Assembly: GCF_009455625.1 (NCBI RefSeq)
Contig: NZ_QPEQ01000002.1
Coordinates: 858,807 to 922,806, forward strand
Direction: 5' to 3'
DNA: 64,000 nucleotides
From: Paraburkholderia bonniea
GTDB lineage: Bacteria; Pseudomonadota; Gammaproteobacteria; Burkholderiales; Burkholderiaceae
Within the stretch, counting starts at the first letter, position 1. Each line of letters opens with the position of its first letter. Below, piece by piece: positions 9,168-18,253 of this stretch. A model generated the notes under the pieces. The model searched no databases, was not told the origin of the DNA, and was given only the letters and a program-made list of their open reading frames with translations. Made by a program: the position numbers and the translations under genes.

Positions 9168-11741
9168 ATGACCGATCTCTCTCAGCTACAACCTCAACCT
9201 CCCCCCGTGGCCACCTCGGCCACCATCACCACCGAACTCGATCTAGGCGGCATGACTTGCGCTTCGTGCGCAATGCGTGTCGAAAAAGCGCTGGCGAAAG
9301 TGCCTGGTGTGCTGTCGGTCTCCGTCAATCTGGCCACCGAGCAAGCCAGCGTGCGTCTGCATCAGCCTGTCGATCCGGCGCAACTGGTTAAGGCTGTCAC
9401 CAAGGCGGGTTATCAAGCCACGCTGCATGTGTCACCCGGCATGAGCGCGGCCACGGAGGCGGAGGCAGCAGCCACCAGCCTGACGAACAAACCCCGCACA
9501 GGCAATCCGTCCCAGCACGAACTCATTCTGGTGCTGCTCTGCGCGGCGCTTACGCTGCCACTGACGCTGCCGATGTTCGGTGCCTGGGTCGGCCTCCACG
9601 TGATGCCGCCGCTCTGGCTTCAACTCGCGCTGGCATCCGTGGTGCAGTTTGTCTTTGGCGCGCGCTTTTATCGCGCGGCGTGGTATGCGCTACGCGCACG
9701 CAGCGGCAACATGGATCTGCTGGTGGCACTCGGCACCTCGGCGGCGTATGGCGTCAGCGTCTATCAAATGACGTTGCATCGCGGCCCGGCAGACATGCTG
9801 CATCTTTACTTCGAAGCGTCAGCGGTCGTGATTACGCTGGTGCGCTTTGGCAAATGGCTCGAAACCGGAGCCCGGCGGCAAACCACCGATGCCATCCGCG
9901 CGCTCAACGCACTGCGTCCCGAACGCGCCCGGATTCGCCTCAACGCGGAGGCCGGAGCTGGGGCTGGAGCCCAGGCAACCGGGCGCTACCTCGAACGTGA
10001 CGTGCCACTTGCGGAAGTGCGCACGGGCATGGAAGTCGTCGTGCGCCCTGGGGAGCGCATGCCCGTTGACGGCACCGTACTCGAAGGCCAGACGCACATC
10101 GACGAATCATTGATTACCGGCGAAAGCCTGCCAGTACCGAAAGCCCCCGGCGATCCAGTCACGGCGGGGTCGATCAATGGCGCAGGCGCGCTGGTGGTCA
10201 GCACCACGGCAACCGGAGCAGAAACCACCCTGGCCCGCATCATCCGGCTAGTCGAAACCGCGCAAGCGGAAAAAGCGCCGATCCAGCGTTTGGTGGACCG
10301 GGTCAGCGCTGTGTTCGTCCCGGTGATCTTGCTGATCGCACTGGTCACCTTCGCGGGCTGGATGCTGGCCGGTGCCAGCGTTGAAAGCGCGCTGCTCAAT
10401 GCGGTCGCTGTGCTGGTAATCGCCTGCCCGTGTGCGCTGGGTCTGGCGACACCCGCTGCGATCATGGCGGGCACGGGCGTGGCCGCGCGCCACGGGGTGC
10501 TCATCAAGGATGCGCTGGCACTGGAAACCGCTCATCGGGTGAACGTTGTCGCCTTCGATAAAACCGGCACGCTGACACTGGGCCAGCCCTCGGTGACGGC
10601 ATTCGAGCCGGTCGCCATGAGCCACGGCGACGCGCTCGCGCTCGCCGCCGCCGTGCAACGGCACAGCGATCACCCCCTGGCCCGCGCCGTAGTGCAGGCG
10701 TTCGAGCAGCACCGTCAGCAATCCGCCCATGACGCAGCCAGCGCCCAGCCTTCCCGGTCAGCCGTTGAACCCATCACCGCCAGCGCGGCAGCGGTATTTG
10801 CCGTGGTACCAAGCGCTCGTGCGGCTGCGGCAGCTACAGCAACTACAGCGGCGGCTACATCAATAGCTACCTCAGCGGCTCGCGCGGTGCCGGGACGCGG
10901 CGTTGAAGCACAAGTCGGTGACCAGGCCCTGGCCATCGGCAGCAGCCGCTGGCTCACCGAGCTGGGCCTGGCCGTGCCGCCTGCTTTGGCCGAACGCGCC
11001 CAGCAGCTTGAGCAAGCAGGCAACACCGTCTCGTGGCTGATGCGGCTGCCGTCTCGTCTGCCCGCGCAGCCGTCACCTCAAAACCCAGGCCACGAGGCAG
11101 CGCTCACACCGGATACGCCAGAGACACCGGATGCAGCCAGCCTTACGCTTTCCGGCGCAGCCCAGCCTGCCGCTGTGCTGGCGCTGATCGGCTTCGGTGA
11201 CACCGTCAAACCAGGCGCGCGCGCCGCTATCGAACGGCTCACGCACATGGGCGTGCGCAGCCTCCTGCTCACTGGCGATAACCAGGGCAGCGCGGCCAGC
11301 ATCGCCGCGAATCTCGGTATCAGCGAATACCACGCGCAGGTGCTGCCCGATGACAAGGCACGGATCATCCGCGAGCTAAAGCAGCGCACGGCGGGAGTGG
11401 TGGCGATGGTCGGCGATGGCATCAACGATGCACCCGCGCTGGCGGCGGCTGATATCGGCATGGCGATGTCCACCGGAACGGATGTCGCCATGAACGCAGC
11501 CGGCATTACGCTGATGCGCGGCGATCCGGCGCTGGTCGCTGATGCACTCGATATCTCGCGCCGCACGTGGCGCAAGATCCAGCAGAACCTGTTCTGGGCT
11601 TTCGTTTACAACCTGATTGGCATCCCGCTGGCGGCACTCGGCTGGCTCAATCCGATGCTCGCGGGCGCAGCGATGGCGTTTTCGAGTGTCAGCGTGGTGG
11701 GCAATGCCCTGCTGCTGCGCTTCTGGCGTGGCCAGCGTTAG
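9168..11741 (+). CDS. copA: Copper-exporting P1B-type ATPase
   Basis: This 857-residue inner-membrane pump moves Cu(I) out of the cytoplasm. It has one N-terminal heavy-metal domain (GMTCASC, about residues 28-34), the actuator motif TGES, the membrane metal site CPC within [13 protein letters not shown], the phosphorylation site DKTGTLT, the HP motif (SDHPLARA) and the hinge [10 protein letters not shown]. The CPC site and single CxxC domain fit Cu(I)/Ag(I) specificity. The nucleotide-binding domain carries an unusual Ala/Thr-rich insertion (about residues 535-575) and a second Pro-rich insertion near 640, making the protein longer than the usual ~750-800. The start is supported by the CueR-like promoter just upstream. 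No chaperone or cueR gene is adjacent. Confidence 0.96.
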   Translation: MTDLSQLQPQPPPVATSATITTELDLGGMTCASCAMRVEKALAKVPGVLSVSVNLATEQASVRLHQPVDPAQLVKAVTKAGYQATLHVSPGMSAATEAEAAATSLTNKPRTGNPSQHELILVLLCAALTLPLTLPMFGAWVGLHVMPPLWLQLALASVVQFVFGARFYRAAWYALRARSGNMDLLVALGTSAAYGVSVYQMTLHRGPADMLHLYFEASAVVITLVRFGKWLETGARRQTTDAIRALNALRPERARIRLNAEAGAGAGAQATGRYLERDVPLAEVRTGMEVVVRPGERMPVDGTVLEGQTHIDESLITGESLPVPKAPGDPVTAGSINGAGALVVSTTATGAETTLARIIRLVETAQAEKAPIQRLVDRVSAVFVPVILLIALVTFAGWMLAGASVESALLNAVAVLVIACPCALGLATPAAIMAGTGVAARHGVLIKDALALETAHRVNVVAFDKTGTLTLGQPSVTAFEPVAMSHGDALALAAAVQRHSDHPLARAVVQAFEQHRQQSAHDAASAQPSRSAVEPITASAAAVFAVVPSARAAAAATATTAAATSIATSAARAVPGRGVEAQVGDQALAIGSSRWLTELGLAVPPALAERAQQLEQAGNTVSWLMRLPSRLPAQPSPQNPGHEAALTPDTPETPDAASLTLSGAAQPAAVLALIGFGDTVKPGARAAIERLTHMGVRSLLLTGDNQGSAASIAANLGISEYHAQVLPDDKARIIRELKQRTAGVVAMVGDGINDAPALAAADIGMAMSTGTDVAMNAAGITLMRGDPALVADALDISRRTWRKIQQNLFWAFVYNLIGIPLAALGWLNPMLAGAAMAFSSVSVVGNALLLRFWRGQR

Positions 11742-11790
11742 CGGGATGTATGGAATGTGGTGCCGGGTACGGGAGCCTGGCGCTTACCGG

Positions 11791-11874
11791 CAATAGCAAT
11801 AGCAATAGCAATAGCAATAGCAATAGCAATAGCAATAGCAATAGCAATGGCAATGGCAATAGCAATGGCAATGG
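11791..11874 (+). repeat. 6-bp microsatellite (CAATAG)n
   Basis: Nine perfect CAATAG units are followed by five CAATGG/CAATAG variants, 14 units in all. They lie between the copA stop and the Fic gene stop (convergent genes). Open frames over it are pure dipeptide repeats and are not genes. Confidence 0.97.
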
Positions 11875-11976
11875 CAACAACGCAGCAGCGTGGCGCGGGC
11901 AATCGCCGGTTCAGAGCCGCCGTCTTCGATGGCCCGCAGGCTAGACAGCACCGCCTCAATGGCATTCGCTCGTTAA

Positions 11977-12570
11977 TTAAGCGGTACTGCGTACGAAGGC
12001 GAGCAGCAACGTGTAGTCGCCTTTGTCTGCGGCACGCAGCGCGGTTAAATATCGCGTGCGAGCGTTGTCGGCATTAACCAGCTCGCCGCCGCCCCACGAA
12101 AAAGGAAGCACTTTCATGCTGCGCAAAAGTGCATCCGTCATCATCCGTGCATGTCGGCCATTGCCGTTTGGAAAGGGGTGAATCCAGACTAAATCACGGT
12201 GAAATCGCGCCGCTATTTCATCCGGCGGGAAGACTTGATTCTCAATCCAGTAGCGCACATTGCCGAAAAGGTCTCGCAGCTTGACGCTCACCTGTGTCCA
12301 GTCACATCCAATGTTTTTATCGGATTTCCGGAATCTACCGGCCCAGGCCCAAGTCTTGTCGAACATTTTTTTGTGCAGGGTGCGACAGAAATTTTCGCTG
12401 AGTACATCTGGCTGACGAGCGCGGCGCAGCCAGATCAGCGCGGCCAGAATGTTCGCCTGCTCCCAGTCGTTAAGCTCACCCTTCGTGGTCAGGTGCGCTG
12501 GCCTGAGTCCGGCGCTTTCGTCGGGGTCGAGAGGCGTTTGCCCCTCTTGCTCATCAAAATCTAGCGCCAT
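11977..12570 (-). CDS. Fic/DOC protein, 'mobile mystery protein B' family
   Basis: This is a Fic-fold protein of about 197 residues. The start MALDFDEQEG at 12570 is chosen because the family normally begins this way; an ATG four codons upstream is also possible. The catalytic loop reads HPFPNGNGRHAR. It matches the Fic motif HPFxxGNGR except that the acidic Mg-binding position is Asn, as is usual in this family. Fic enzymes transfer AMP or other groups to protein side chains. The gene overlaps the end of the upstream HTH gene by about 10 bp, so the two are translationally coupled. This pairing (HTH protein A with Fic protein B) is a recurrent accessory module that resembles a toxin-antitoxin pair; its target is unknown. 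Confidence 0.9.
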   Translation of the reverse strand: MALDFDEQEGQTPLDPDESAGLRPAHLTTKGELNDWEQANILAALIWLRRARQPDVLSENFCRTLHKKMFDKTWAWAGRFRKSDKNIGCDWTQVSVKLRDLFGNVRYWIENQVFPPDEIAARFHRDLVWIHPFPNGNGRHARMMTDALLRSMKVLPFSWGGGELVNADNARTRYLTALRAADKGDYTLLLAFVRSTA

Positions 12571-13022
12571 AGTGCTGACCACCGACCCCGAAGCAGCTCT
12601 TCGGCTCGCTGCTCAACTTGTCTGCGAAGGTGGGTTTCAGTTGGACGTTGGTCCTCCAGGCTCATGGTGTGCGCTACCTCGCTGACTTCTCGCAGCGCAA
12701 TTGCGTGCGCCTGCTCTGCGACCATTTGCGTGAGCGGCTTTCGGGGCACGAGGGCATAGACCAGCTCGCAGTCCAGCCCCTCTGCCAGCTTGCGCAATTG
12801 CTTAAGCGTGATGCGCTCATCCGCTTCCGCTTGCTCTGACTTGTGCAAAGTCGGTGCGGAGATGCTCAGGCGCGCGGCCTGCTGCCGCTCAGTCAGCCCT
12901 AATGATTCTCGAATGAGCTTCAACCAGCCCCGAGGCGGCGTACGGCGCTTCATCAGACCGGCATACGCTTCGACCGATGTCTGGACTTGTTCAAGCTGGA
13001 GCTGGTTTAGCTTTGCATTCAT
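12561..13022 (-). CDS. XRE-type HTH protein, 'mobile mystery protein A' family
   Basis: The protein has 153 residues. A helix-turn-helix sits at about residues 35-90 (GWLKLIRESLGLTERQQAARLSISAPT region). The conserved family stretch LRKLAEGLDCELVYALVPRKPL follows, then a helical C-terminus. Its stop overlaps the start of the Fic gene. A protein of this type would be expected to bind its own promoter and probably restrain the Fic partner; that is inference. The upstream region contains five evenly spaced operator-like sites and is markedly AT-rich compared with the surrounding genes, which fits horizontal acquisition of the pair. Confidence 0.9.
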   Translation of the reverse strand: MNAKLNQLQLEQVQTSVEAYAGLMKRRTPPRGWLKLIRESLGLTERQQAARLSISAPTLHKSEQAEADERITLKQLRKLAEGLDCELVYALVPRKPLTQMVAEQAHAIALREVSEVAHTMSLEDQRPTETHLRRQVEQRAEELLRGRWSALWR

Positions 13023-13024
13023 TT

Positions 13025-13172
13025 GATTGCCTAAAGGCTAGCGTGAAATTTAAAAATGATAGCTTATGGGCAAGCATATTACCAATGTTTGCTAGCTTAC
13101 AGGCAATCTTAAAATGATTTCTTGATAGCCTATGAGGCATCAAATAACATTGACTTGATAGCTTATAGGCAA
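13025..13172 (-). promoter_or_regulatory. Five-site operator array with exact 33-bp phasing
   Basis: Sites resembling GATAGCTTATAGGCAA begin at 13025, 13058, 13091, 13124 and 13157, exactly 33 bp apart. The 16-bp cores are similar (12-16 matches, with site 4 shifted by one base in its right half), while the 17-bp gaps between them are not conserved. Each core is an imperfect dyad (TTGCC/GGCAA against TAGC/GCTA). The array covers the promoter region of the HTH-Fic operon, and the first site nearly touches its start codon (13022). Confidence 0.8.
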
Positions 13173-13207
13173 ACATTTATTGCAAATTTGATGCGTTGCA
13201 AGCTAAT

Positions 13208-13236
13208 AAAAAAAACAACCCTCCGAAGAGGGTTGT
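13208..13236 (-). terminator. Rho-independent terminator of the small exported protein gene
   Basis: On the minus strand, arms ACAACCCTC and GAGGGTTGT with a 4-nt loop are followed by eight T. It lies about 60 bp past the stop at 13298. Confidence 0.88.
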
Positions 13237-13297
13237 CGATTATTGGATAACGGTTTAACGGTGTAGATATCCGGGTACCCGGTGAGCCGGGCCGGCG

Positions 13298-13540
13298 TTA
13301 AAAACGCGGACGGTAATCGGGCGCAGGCACTGAATGAACGGCACGGGCACTGGCATGACTGGCCGCCTGGCGCAGCGGCTCGGCAGGGCTAACATACGGA
13401 TCGCCATAAATCGCCACCGCCACACCAACGCGCTGGCTAGAAAAACTGACTTGGGCAAACGCGCTATTGGCGCTGAGCAGCATGCCGCCAGCTAGCAGAT
13501 TGGCGATCAGTGAGTGCGAAGTTTTGTTCCACAGTTTCAA
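13298..13540 (-). CDS. Small exported protein of unknown function
   Basis: I do not recognise the family. A TTG start at 13540 is chosen because GGGAG lies eight bases upstream and the product then begins MKLWNKTSHS with a standard signal peptide cut after SAFA (about residue 26). An ATG at 13582 would add 14 charged residues and has no good ribosome site. The mature part is about 54 residues, rich in Ala, Ser and Pro, ending in PAPDYRPRF. It is probably periplasmic. A strong terminator follows. Confidence 0.65.
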   Translation of the reverse strand: MKLWNKTSHSLIANLLAGGMLLSANSAFAQVSFSSQRVGVAVAIYGDPYVSPAEPLRQAASHASARAVHSVPAPDYRPRF

Positions 13541-13730
13541 AATGGATCTCCCTTTCAAGACACGTCGCACGGCATCAGGCATGCAGAAAAATAACCGCGG
13601 GCACCGGCCGTGCGAGACCCACTGTAACGGCGCGAGATGACCTCAGCTGTGAGCACTTGTAAGCACACGTTGCCAATCGTAGAGGTTGCAACAAGGTAAA
13701 AAAGCTCGCGCTGACGCGAGCCGTTTCGGG

Positions 13731-14462
13731 TTAGATCATGCCCAGCGCAATGGCCTTGGCGACCGCCTGGCGACGTGTCGTTACATCAAATTTGACGAGA
13801 ATGTTGCGCACGTGATGCACCACGCCATGCTCCGAAATGCCGAGCAACGCAGCGATATCCCAACTGGTCTTGCCGCTGGCCAGCCATTTCAACACTTCGT
13901 TTTCACGTGGAGTCAGTTCCGGCCGCTGCTCAAGCGCACCGCCCTTGACGATCTTGCGCATGGCATCTTGCACCATCGTGGCGATGAATGGCCCCCACAT
14001 CAAATGCTGGTTCAGATGCGCTTTCGCAAGCTGGCCCCGGCCATCGACGGACAGGCTCAGCAGCGCCGCATCACCTTCACGGGAATGAACCGGGAACGTC
14101 GCTCCGGTCACCAGGCCATGGGCCTGTGCATCTTCACGGAACTGTTGCTGCGCGGGGGAGCGGTACATCGCATCGTTCCATACCAGAGGGGCGAGCGAAT
14201 GCAGGGCATGGTCGACAGTCGGATCAATCGCGGCATAGTTTTTTGCTTCGTAGTGCTCACGCCAGAGATGGTCATAATTCGACTCGATCCGCGCGACTAC
14301 ACGAGCGCCATCCAGTGCAAACCGGCCGGCATACAGCACGGCCGAAAACCCCAACTGGCGCGTAACAGCGAACAGCTGACTACGCAAGGTTTCGGCATCC
14401 GTGCAGGCCCCCAGTGCCAGAACGGCATGAAGATGTAACGCATGGTCCGGTGTCAATGCCAT
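13731..14462 (-). CDS. LuxR-family regulator with autoinducer-binding domain (solo)
   Basis: The start at 14462 (MALTPDHALHLH) follows GGGATTTGAA; the longer frame is Leu/Pro-rich and unlikely. The N-terminal ~160 residues form an autoinducer-binding domain with the usual aromatic and acidic positions in place (YDHLWREHYEAKNY, then DPTVDH, then LVWND). A LuxR HTH follows (LTPRENEVLKWLASGKTSWDIAALLGIS). The length of 243 residues is typical of acyl-homoserine-lactone receptors. No luxI-type synthase is present in the window, so it is probably a solo receptor sensing its own cell's or neighbours' signals. Targets cannot be read. Confidence 0.92.
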   Translation of the reverse strand: MALTPDHALHLHAVLALGACTDAETLRSQLFAVTRQLGFSAVLYAGRFALDGARVVARIESNYDHLWREHYEAKNYAAIDPTVDHALHSLAPLVWNDAMYRSPAQQQFREDAQAHGLVTGATFPVHSREGDAALLSLSVDGRGQLAKAHLNQHLMWGPFIATMVQDAMRKIVKGGALEQRPELTPRENEVLKWLASGKTSWDIAALLGISEHGVVHHVRNILVKFDVTTRRQAVAKAIALGMI

Positions 14463-14815
14463 TTCAAATCCCAGTTGCACAGGCAGCAACAACGGCACCA
14501 ACAGCGGCAGTGGCAACCAGCAGCAGTCGCTACTGGTTCAGCTTGTGCGGCATTGCGTCGCACGCTTGTCCTCGCCGTTAAGAATCCTGACATTGATGGC
14601 CTACCCTACCTGTTCTTGTAGTTGTTGCACTCAAACCGCCGGGCTATAGTCCGAAAGCCTTCCGAGGGCAACTCTTCCAGATGCAGAAGGCGCGACACCC
14701 ACCAAGAGGCCGTCCGTCTTCCTCATCTTTCTTCTGTCTCTCCTCCTGGTTTTCATCCCTTCCCAAGTTTTTATGCTGAGTCTTGCCGTGCGGTCGCCCT
14801 CGCCCGGCAGGACGC
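14463..14815. other. luxR upstream region
   Basis: This 353-bp gap holds the likely luxR promoter and the 3' side of the next gene. No gene, terminator hairpin or convincing lux box was seen. Confidence 0.5.
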
Positions 14816-15799
14816 TCAACGCGTGCTCGTTGCACGCGCCTTGCGAGCGGACTGCAGCGGTACTTTCGCCGCGCGGCGGCTAGCCGGTTTGAGCGTCTGG
14901 CCACTCGTGCCCCGCACGGCTGGCGTAACCCGGGCCGCGACACTCGCCAGCGTCGTATTGATCTCGCCCAGCGCAACCTGTTGAGCTTCCACCATTTGTG
15001 TCAGCCGTTGCTGTTGCGCGAGGCTTTCGCGCGTTAGCCGCGCCAGTTGCAAAGCCTGCATCAGCACGGTTACCAGCACGATCAGCAGAACAGCGGCGAG
15101 TGCCACCAGCAGCCACTTCAGACGTTGCAACTGACCCGACAAGGCGCGCACGCTGTATGCGCTGGCGGCGACTTCGGATGCGTCAGCACTAGCGCGGCTC
15201 GTCGTGGGTGACAACGCAAAAGGGGAGCTGGCATGCAGCGTGCTCCAGAGCGGAGCACCCGCCGCTGCGGCACTGGTGCCGTCAACGGGTTGGGCACGAC
15301 GCGCCTGGCGTTTGCTGCTGGCCTCTGCGCTAGCTGGGTCTGGCTTACCGGTTGCCACCTTGGCCGTCGTCGCCACGCGTGGTGCAGGCGCTTTACGGCT
15401 TGCGGCGGATGGGCGGTTCAGCGGCTCTGCTGCGAGAACCGGATTGGCCTCTGCCGCCATGGCTTCAGCGGCAGGTGCTGGTGCTAGCACTAGCTCTGGT
15501 GTTGGTTCCGCCAGCGCGGCAGGCTGGGCTTCTGCGGGCGCGAGCGCGAGCACTGGATCAGATGCAGATGCAGATGCATGCGTATCACCCGGTAATGCCT
15601 GACTCACGCCCTCCGGCAGTTCAAATCCCATCAAGGTGCCCTGCCGCTCATCAATCTCGCGCTCAGGAAAAAGCGCCTCATGCGCGCCTGGCGCAGAGGG
15701 CGAGATTTCGTCGAATGAGGCTTGAGGTTTGCCCGGCACAGGCGGATCGGTTTCAGGAGACCAGGACGGCATAGAGGGCGTGGAATGAGCCATAGACAA
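14816..15799 (-). CDS. Hypothetical single-pass membrane protein with coiled coil
   Basis: The family is not recognised. The protein has 327 residues: a long Pro/Ala/Ser-rich, acidic N-terminal region (about 1-215) that looks disordered, then one membrane segment (LLVALAAVLLIVLVTVLMQAL, about 231-251). A short coiled coil (residues about 255-290, QQQRLTQMVEAQQVALGEI) and a basic tail rich in Arg, Lys and Ser follow. The layout suggests an inner-membrane protein with a cytoplasmic tether and a small periplasmic rod, as in some cell-envelope or secretion accessory proteins. It lies between luxR and mgtC genes with no clear operon partner. Confidence 0.7.
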   Translation of the reverse strand: MSMAHSTPSMPSWSPETDPPVPGKPQASFDEISPSAPGAHEALFPEREIDERQGTLMGFELPEGVSQALPGDTHASASASDPVLALAPAEAQPAALAEPTPELVLAPAPAAEAMAAEANPVLAAEPLNRPSAASRKAPAPRVATTAKVATGKPDPASAEASSKRQARRAQPVDGTSAAAAGAPLWSTLHASSPFALSPTTSRASADASEVAASAYSVRALSGQLQRLKWLLVALAAVLLIVLVTVLMQALQLARLTRESLAQQQRLTQMVEAQQVALGEINTTLASVAARVTPAVRGTSGQTLKPASRRAAKVPLQSARKARATSTR

Positions 15800-15990
15800 A
15801 GAAGTAGAGAAGAACGCGAACTACATCAAAGAGCGGCACAGGCTGAAAGCAGATACCGCCCAGCCCCCGTTTTCGAGCCCGCATTGTCGCACGGGCTCAT
15901 ACCCCGGCTGGCCACTGCGGGACTGGCGAGACGCTGCTGCACCCGGGGGCATACGGCCACCAGGCAAGCGTTTGGCGCTTCATCCGTGGC

Positions 15991-16677
15991 TCACGGCTGC
16001 GGACCATCCTCGCGCAGTTTCTTCACCCCGGGCACTTGCTTTAGCTGCTCACGCAGCGCCGTATATTCCGCCAGCGACACTCGATGCAACGTGATGTGCA
16101 CTTCATCGAATTCGGGCGCGTCGTCGCTTTGCTGCATCACAAACTGTTTTACCCGCACGCTCGCCGCGCCCAGCGCGTCATGCAGCGAATGAAACGTCAG
16201 CGCACCGCGTTCAACCAGCAAGGTCAACTGACGCTGCTGCCTGGACTGGATAAAGCGCCGCTCAATCGGCTTGATGCCTGCCAGCACGATCAGGATGATG
16301 ATCGTCGCGGCAATCGCCACCGTATACAACCCTCCGCCGACAGCCAGACCAATCGCCGCCACCGACCACAAGCTCGCCGCTGTCGTCAGTCCCCGCACGA
16401 CTTCGCCGCGCAGCAAAATCGAGCCAGCACCCAGAAAGCCGATACCCGACACGACCTGAGCCGCCATCCGCGACGGATCGAGCACGACATGCTCGCCGCC
16501 CAGCACATCGGCAAAGCCAAACGCCGACACGATCATGATGAGTGCCGCACCCACGCTCACCAGCATATGGGTGCGCAGGCCCGCCGCCCATGACAGCCGT
16601 TCGCGCTCAACCCCAATCACACTGCCTAACGCAGCGGCCAGAATCAGCCGTGAAATAAGTTCGAAATTGTTCAGCAA
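15991..16677 (-). CDS. MgtC/SapB family membrane protein
   Basis: The protein has 228 residues. The N-terminal MgtC domain has about five membrane segments and the typical motifs SVIGVERE (residue ~19), GLRTHMLVSVGAAL (~33), and GIGFLGAGSILLRGE followed by VRGLTTAASLWSVAAIG. The C-terminal ~80 residues form a soluble ACT-like domain. Members such as MgtC of Salmonella promote survival in low magnesium and inside macrophages, acting on the F1Fo ATPase; other members have unknown partners. The gene is monocistronic here. Confidence 0.93.
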   Translation of the reverse strand: MLNNFELISRLILAAALGSVIGVERERLSWAAGLRTHMLVSVGAALIMIVSAFGFADVLGGEHVVLDPSRMAAQVVSGIGFLGAGSILLRGEVVRGLTTAASLWSVAAIGLAVGGGLYTVAIAATIIILIVLAGIKPIERRFIQSRQQRQLTLLVERGALTFHSLHDALGAASVRVKQFVMQQSDDAPEFDEVHITLHRVSLAEYTALREQLKQVPGVKKLREDGPQP

Positions 16678-16911
16678 CGGTTTCCCCTATTCAAATCAAA
16701 TGTGTGATGGATGGTGATGCAGGCAGCCGCCCGGCCCCTCGTTGCCCGCAGCGAGGGGCCGGGGGCGATGTCCGGGATGAGTCAATTGCTTTATGCTTGG
16801 CCGCGCGCGGACTTTACCGGGTCAGCAGGCCGCCCGGCCATCGGGCTCGGACCTGCCTTCATCTGTGTTGCGCGCACTTTCAAATTTTTCCGCCGACATT
16901 GTAGCCAGCGC

Positions 16912-18009
16912 ATGACTTACACCGCCTCCCCTGCCGTTCTTGCCGACGCCCTCCGCGCGCATTTTGCGCGCGTGATTTTGCCGCTGTGGCGCGGCCCCGG
17001 TTTCAACCCAGCGTTGCAACTGCCTTATGAAGCGCTTGGCGGCCCTCCCTTTCAGCCGCTGCCCCCCGTGCGTTACCGGGCAATGGCCTGTGCCCGCCAA
17101 TTGTTCGTGTTCTCCCAGGCAGGTGACAGCCAGCATGCCCACACACTGTTCGATGCATTGCAACGGCATTTTGCCGACCACCAGCATGGCGGCTGGCTGT
17201 ATAGCGTCGACGCTCACGGCACGGCGCTCGATACCACCAAAGACCTGTACACCCACGCCTTCGTTGTATTTGCCTGCGCCGAATACTTCGCACGTTTCGG
17301 CAATGCCGTTGCGCTCACCGTGCTGCAACACACTTCCGGACTGATCGAAAGCCGCTTCGCAGCGCCCGGTGGGCTATTCCACGCGGCACTGGATGCCGCG
17401 CTCACGCCCCTCCCCGGGATGCCGCTGCAAAACCCGCTGATGCATCTGACCGAAGCGTGGCTCGCGGCGCACGACGCCACTCGGGACAGCGCGTTCGAGC
17501 ACGCGCTAAGCCGCCTCGGACATGCGCTGGCCCGCACCTTTGTACATGTGCCAAGCGGTTGCATCGCGGAGTTGCCGGTTGGCAGCGCGAACAATCGTCT
17601 GGAACCCGGCCACCAGTTCGAATGGTTCTGGCTGGTGCGGCAAGCGGGCACGAGGCTGGCCGGAACCGGGCTAGACACAGCGCTGGAACAGGCGTTTGAC
17701 TTCGCACAGCAACACGGGGTCGATCCTGTAACAGGCGGGGTGTGTGCGGCGCTCGATGAGACCGGCAACAAGCTGGACGACACCCAGCGCATCTGGGCCC
17801 AAAGCGAATACCTGCGCGCACTCGCGTGCCGTGGCGACGCCGCCGCGCAAACCCGGTTGCCACAGCAAATCGAACGATTCCGCTCGCGCTTTTTGCTCGA
17901 ACACGGCTGGATCGAATGCCGCGCAGCCACAGGTGAAATCATCCGGACAGAAATGCCCTCCACCACGCCCTACCATCTGGCGACGGCTTATGCTGCTTTG
18001 CCGGGTTGA
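16912..18009 (+). CDS. AGE family epimerase/isomerase
   Basis: The start MTYTASPAVL at 16912 gives 365 residues, the normal size of the (alpha/alpha)6-barrel N-acylglucosamine 2-epimerase / aldose-ketose isomerase family; a longer frame to 16711 is unlikely. Family segments include QHGGWLYSVDAHG-like (~residue 85), KDLYTHAFVVFACAEY, NPLMHLTEAWLA, PGHQFEWFWLV and RIWAQSEYLRA. Members convert mannose/fructose, cellobiose or N-acyl sugars without cofactors. The substrate cannot be decided. The stop codon falls inside a threefold CCGGGTTGAG repeat (18001-18030), so repeat changes could shift the C-terminus. Confidence 0.9.
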   Translation: MTYTASPAVLADALRAHFARVILPLWRGPGFNPALQLPYEALGGPPFQPLPPVRYRAMACARQLFVFSQAGDSQHAHTLFDALQRHFADHQHGGWLYSVDAHGTALDTTKDLYTHAFVVFACAEYFARFGNAVALTVLQHTSGLIESRFAAPGGLFHAALDAALTPLPGMPLQNPLMHLTEAWLAAHDATRDSAFEHALSRLGHALARTFVHVPSGCIAELPVGSANNRLEPGHQFEWFWLVRQAGTRLAGTGLDTALEQAFDFAQQHGVDPVTGGVCAALDETGNKLDDTQRIWAQSEYLRALACRGDAAAQTRLPQQIERFRSRFLLEHGWIECRAATGEIIRTEMPSTTPYHLATAYAALPG

Positions 18010-18030
18010 GCCGGGTTGAGCCGGGTTGAG
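18001..18030 (+). repeat. 10-bp tandem repeat at a stop codon
   Basis: Three exact copies of CCGGGTTGAG. The first contains the TGA stop of the AGE epimerase gene. Confidence 0.9.
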
Positions 18031-18187
18031 AGCCGCTAGCACAAGTCATCAACGAAGCGTGAAGCGATAACGACAGCAGCAAGGGGGAGCAACGCAGCAT
18101 GAATGTCGAGATGCAGCGCGAAGCGAATGCGCAGTTTGTGCTGGCTCAAACACCGCAGTAGGGATGTTTTCTTGACGTAAACGAAGC

Positions 18188-18221
18188 GCGGGCCGCATGG
18201 GCGGCAACCCATACGGCCCGC
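18188..18221 (+). promoter_or_regulatory. Leader hairpin before the SymE-like gene
   Basis: Fourteen-base arms (GCGGGCCGCATGGG and CCCATACGGCCCGC, one mismatch) with a 6-nt loop end 33 bp before the SymE-like start. It may shape the leader mRNA or belong to an antisense RNA of the SymR kind; there is no direct evidence for the latter. Confidence 0.4.
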
Positions 18222-18253
18222 TGACCACAACCAGCTCACCAAAGGAGTTGATC

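Noticed and set aside
11738..11965. Frames made of Ala-Ile or Asn-Ser repeats
   Set aside because: They are translations of the CAATAG microsatellite, without start signals or other content.
14606..14621. CTAC...GTAG dyad upstream of luxR as a lux box
   Set aside because: Arms are only four bases and do not fit the CTGT...ACAG pattern.
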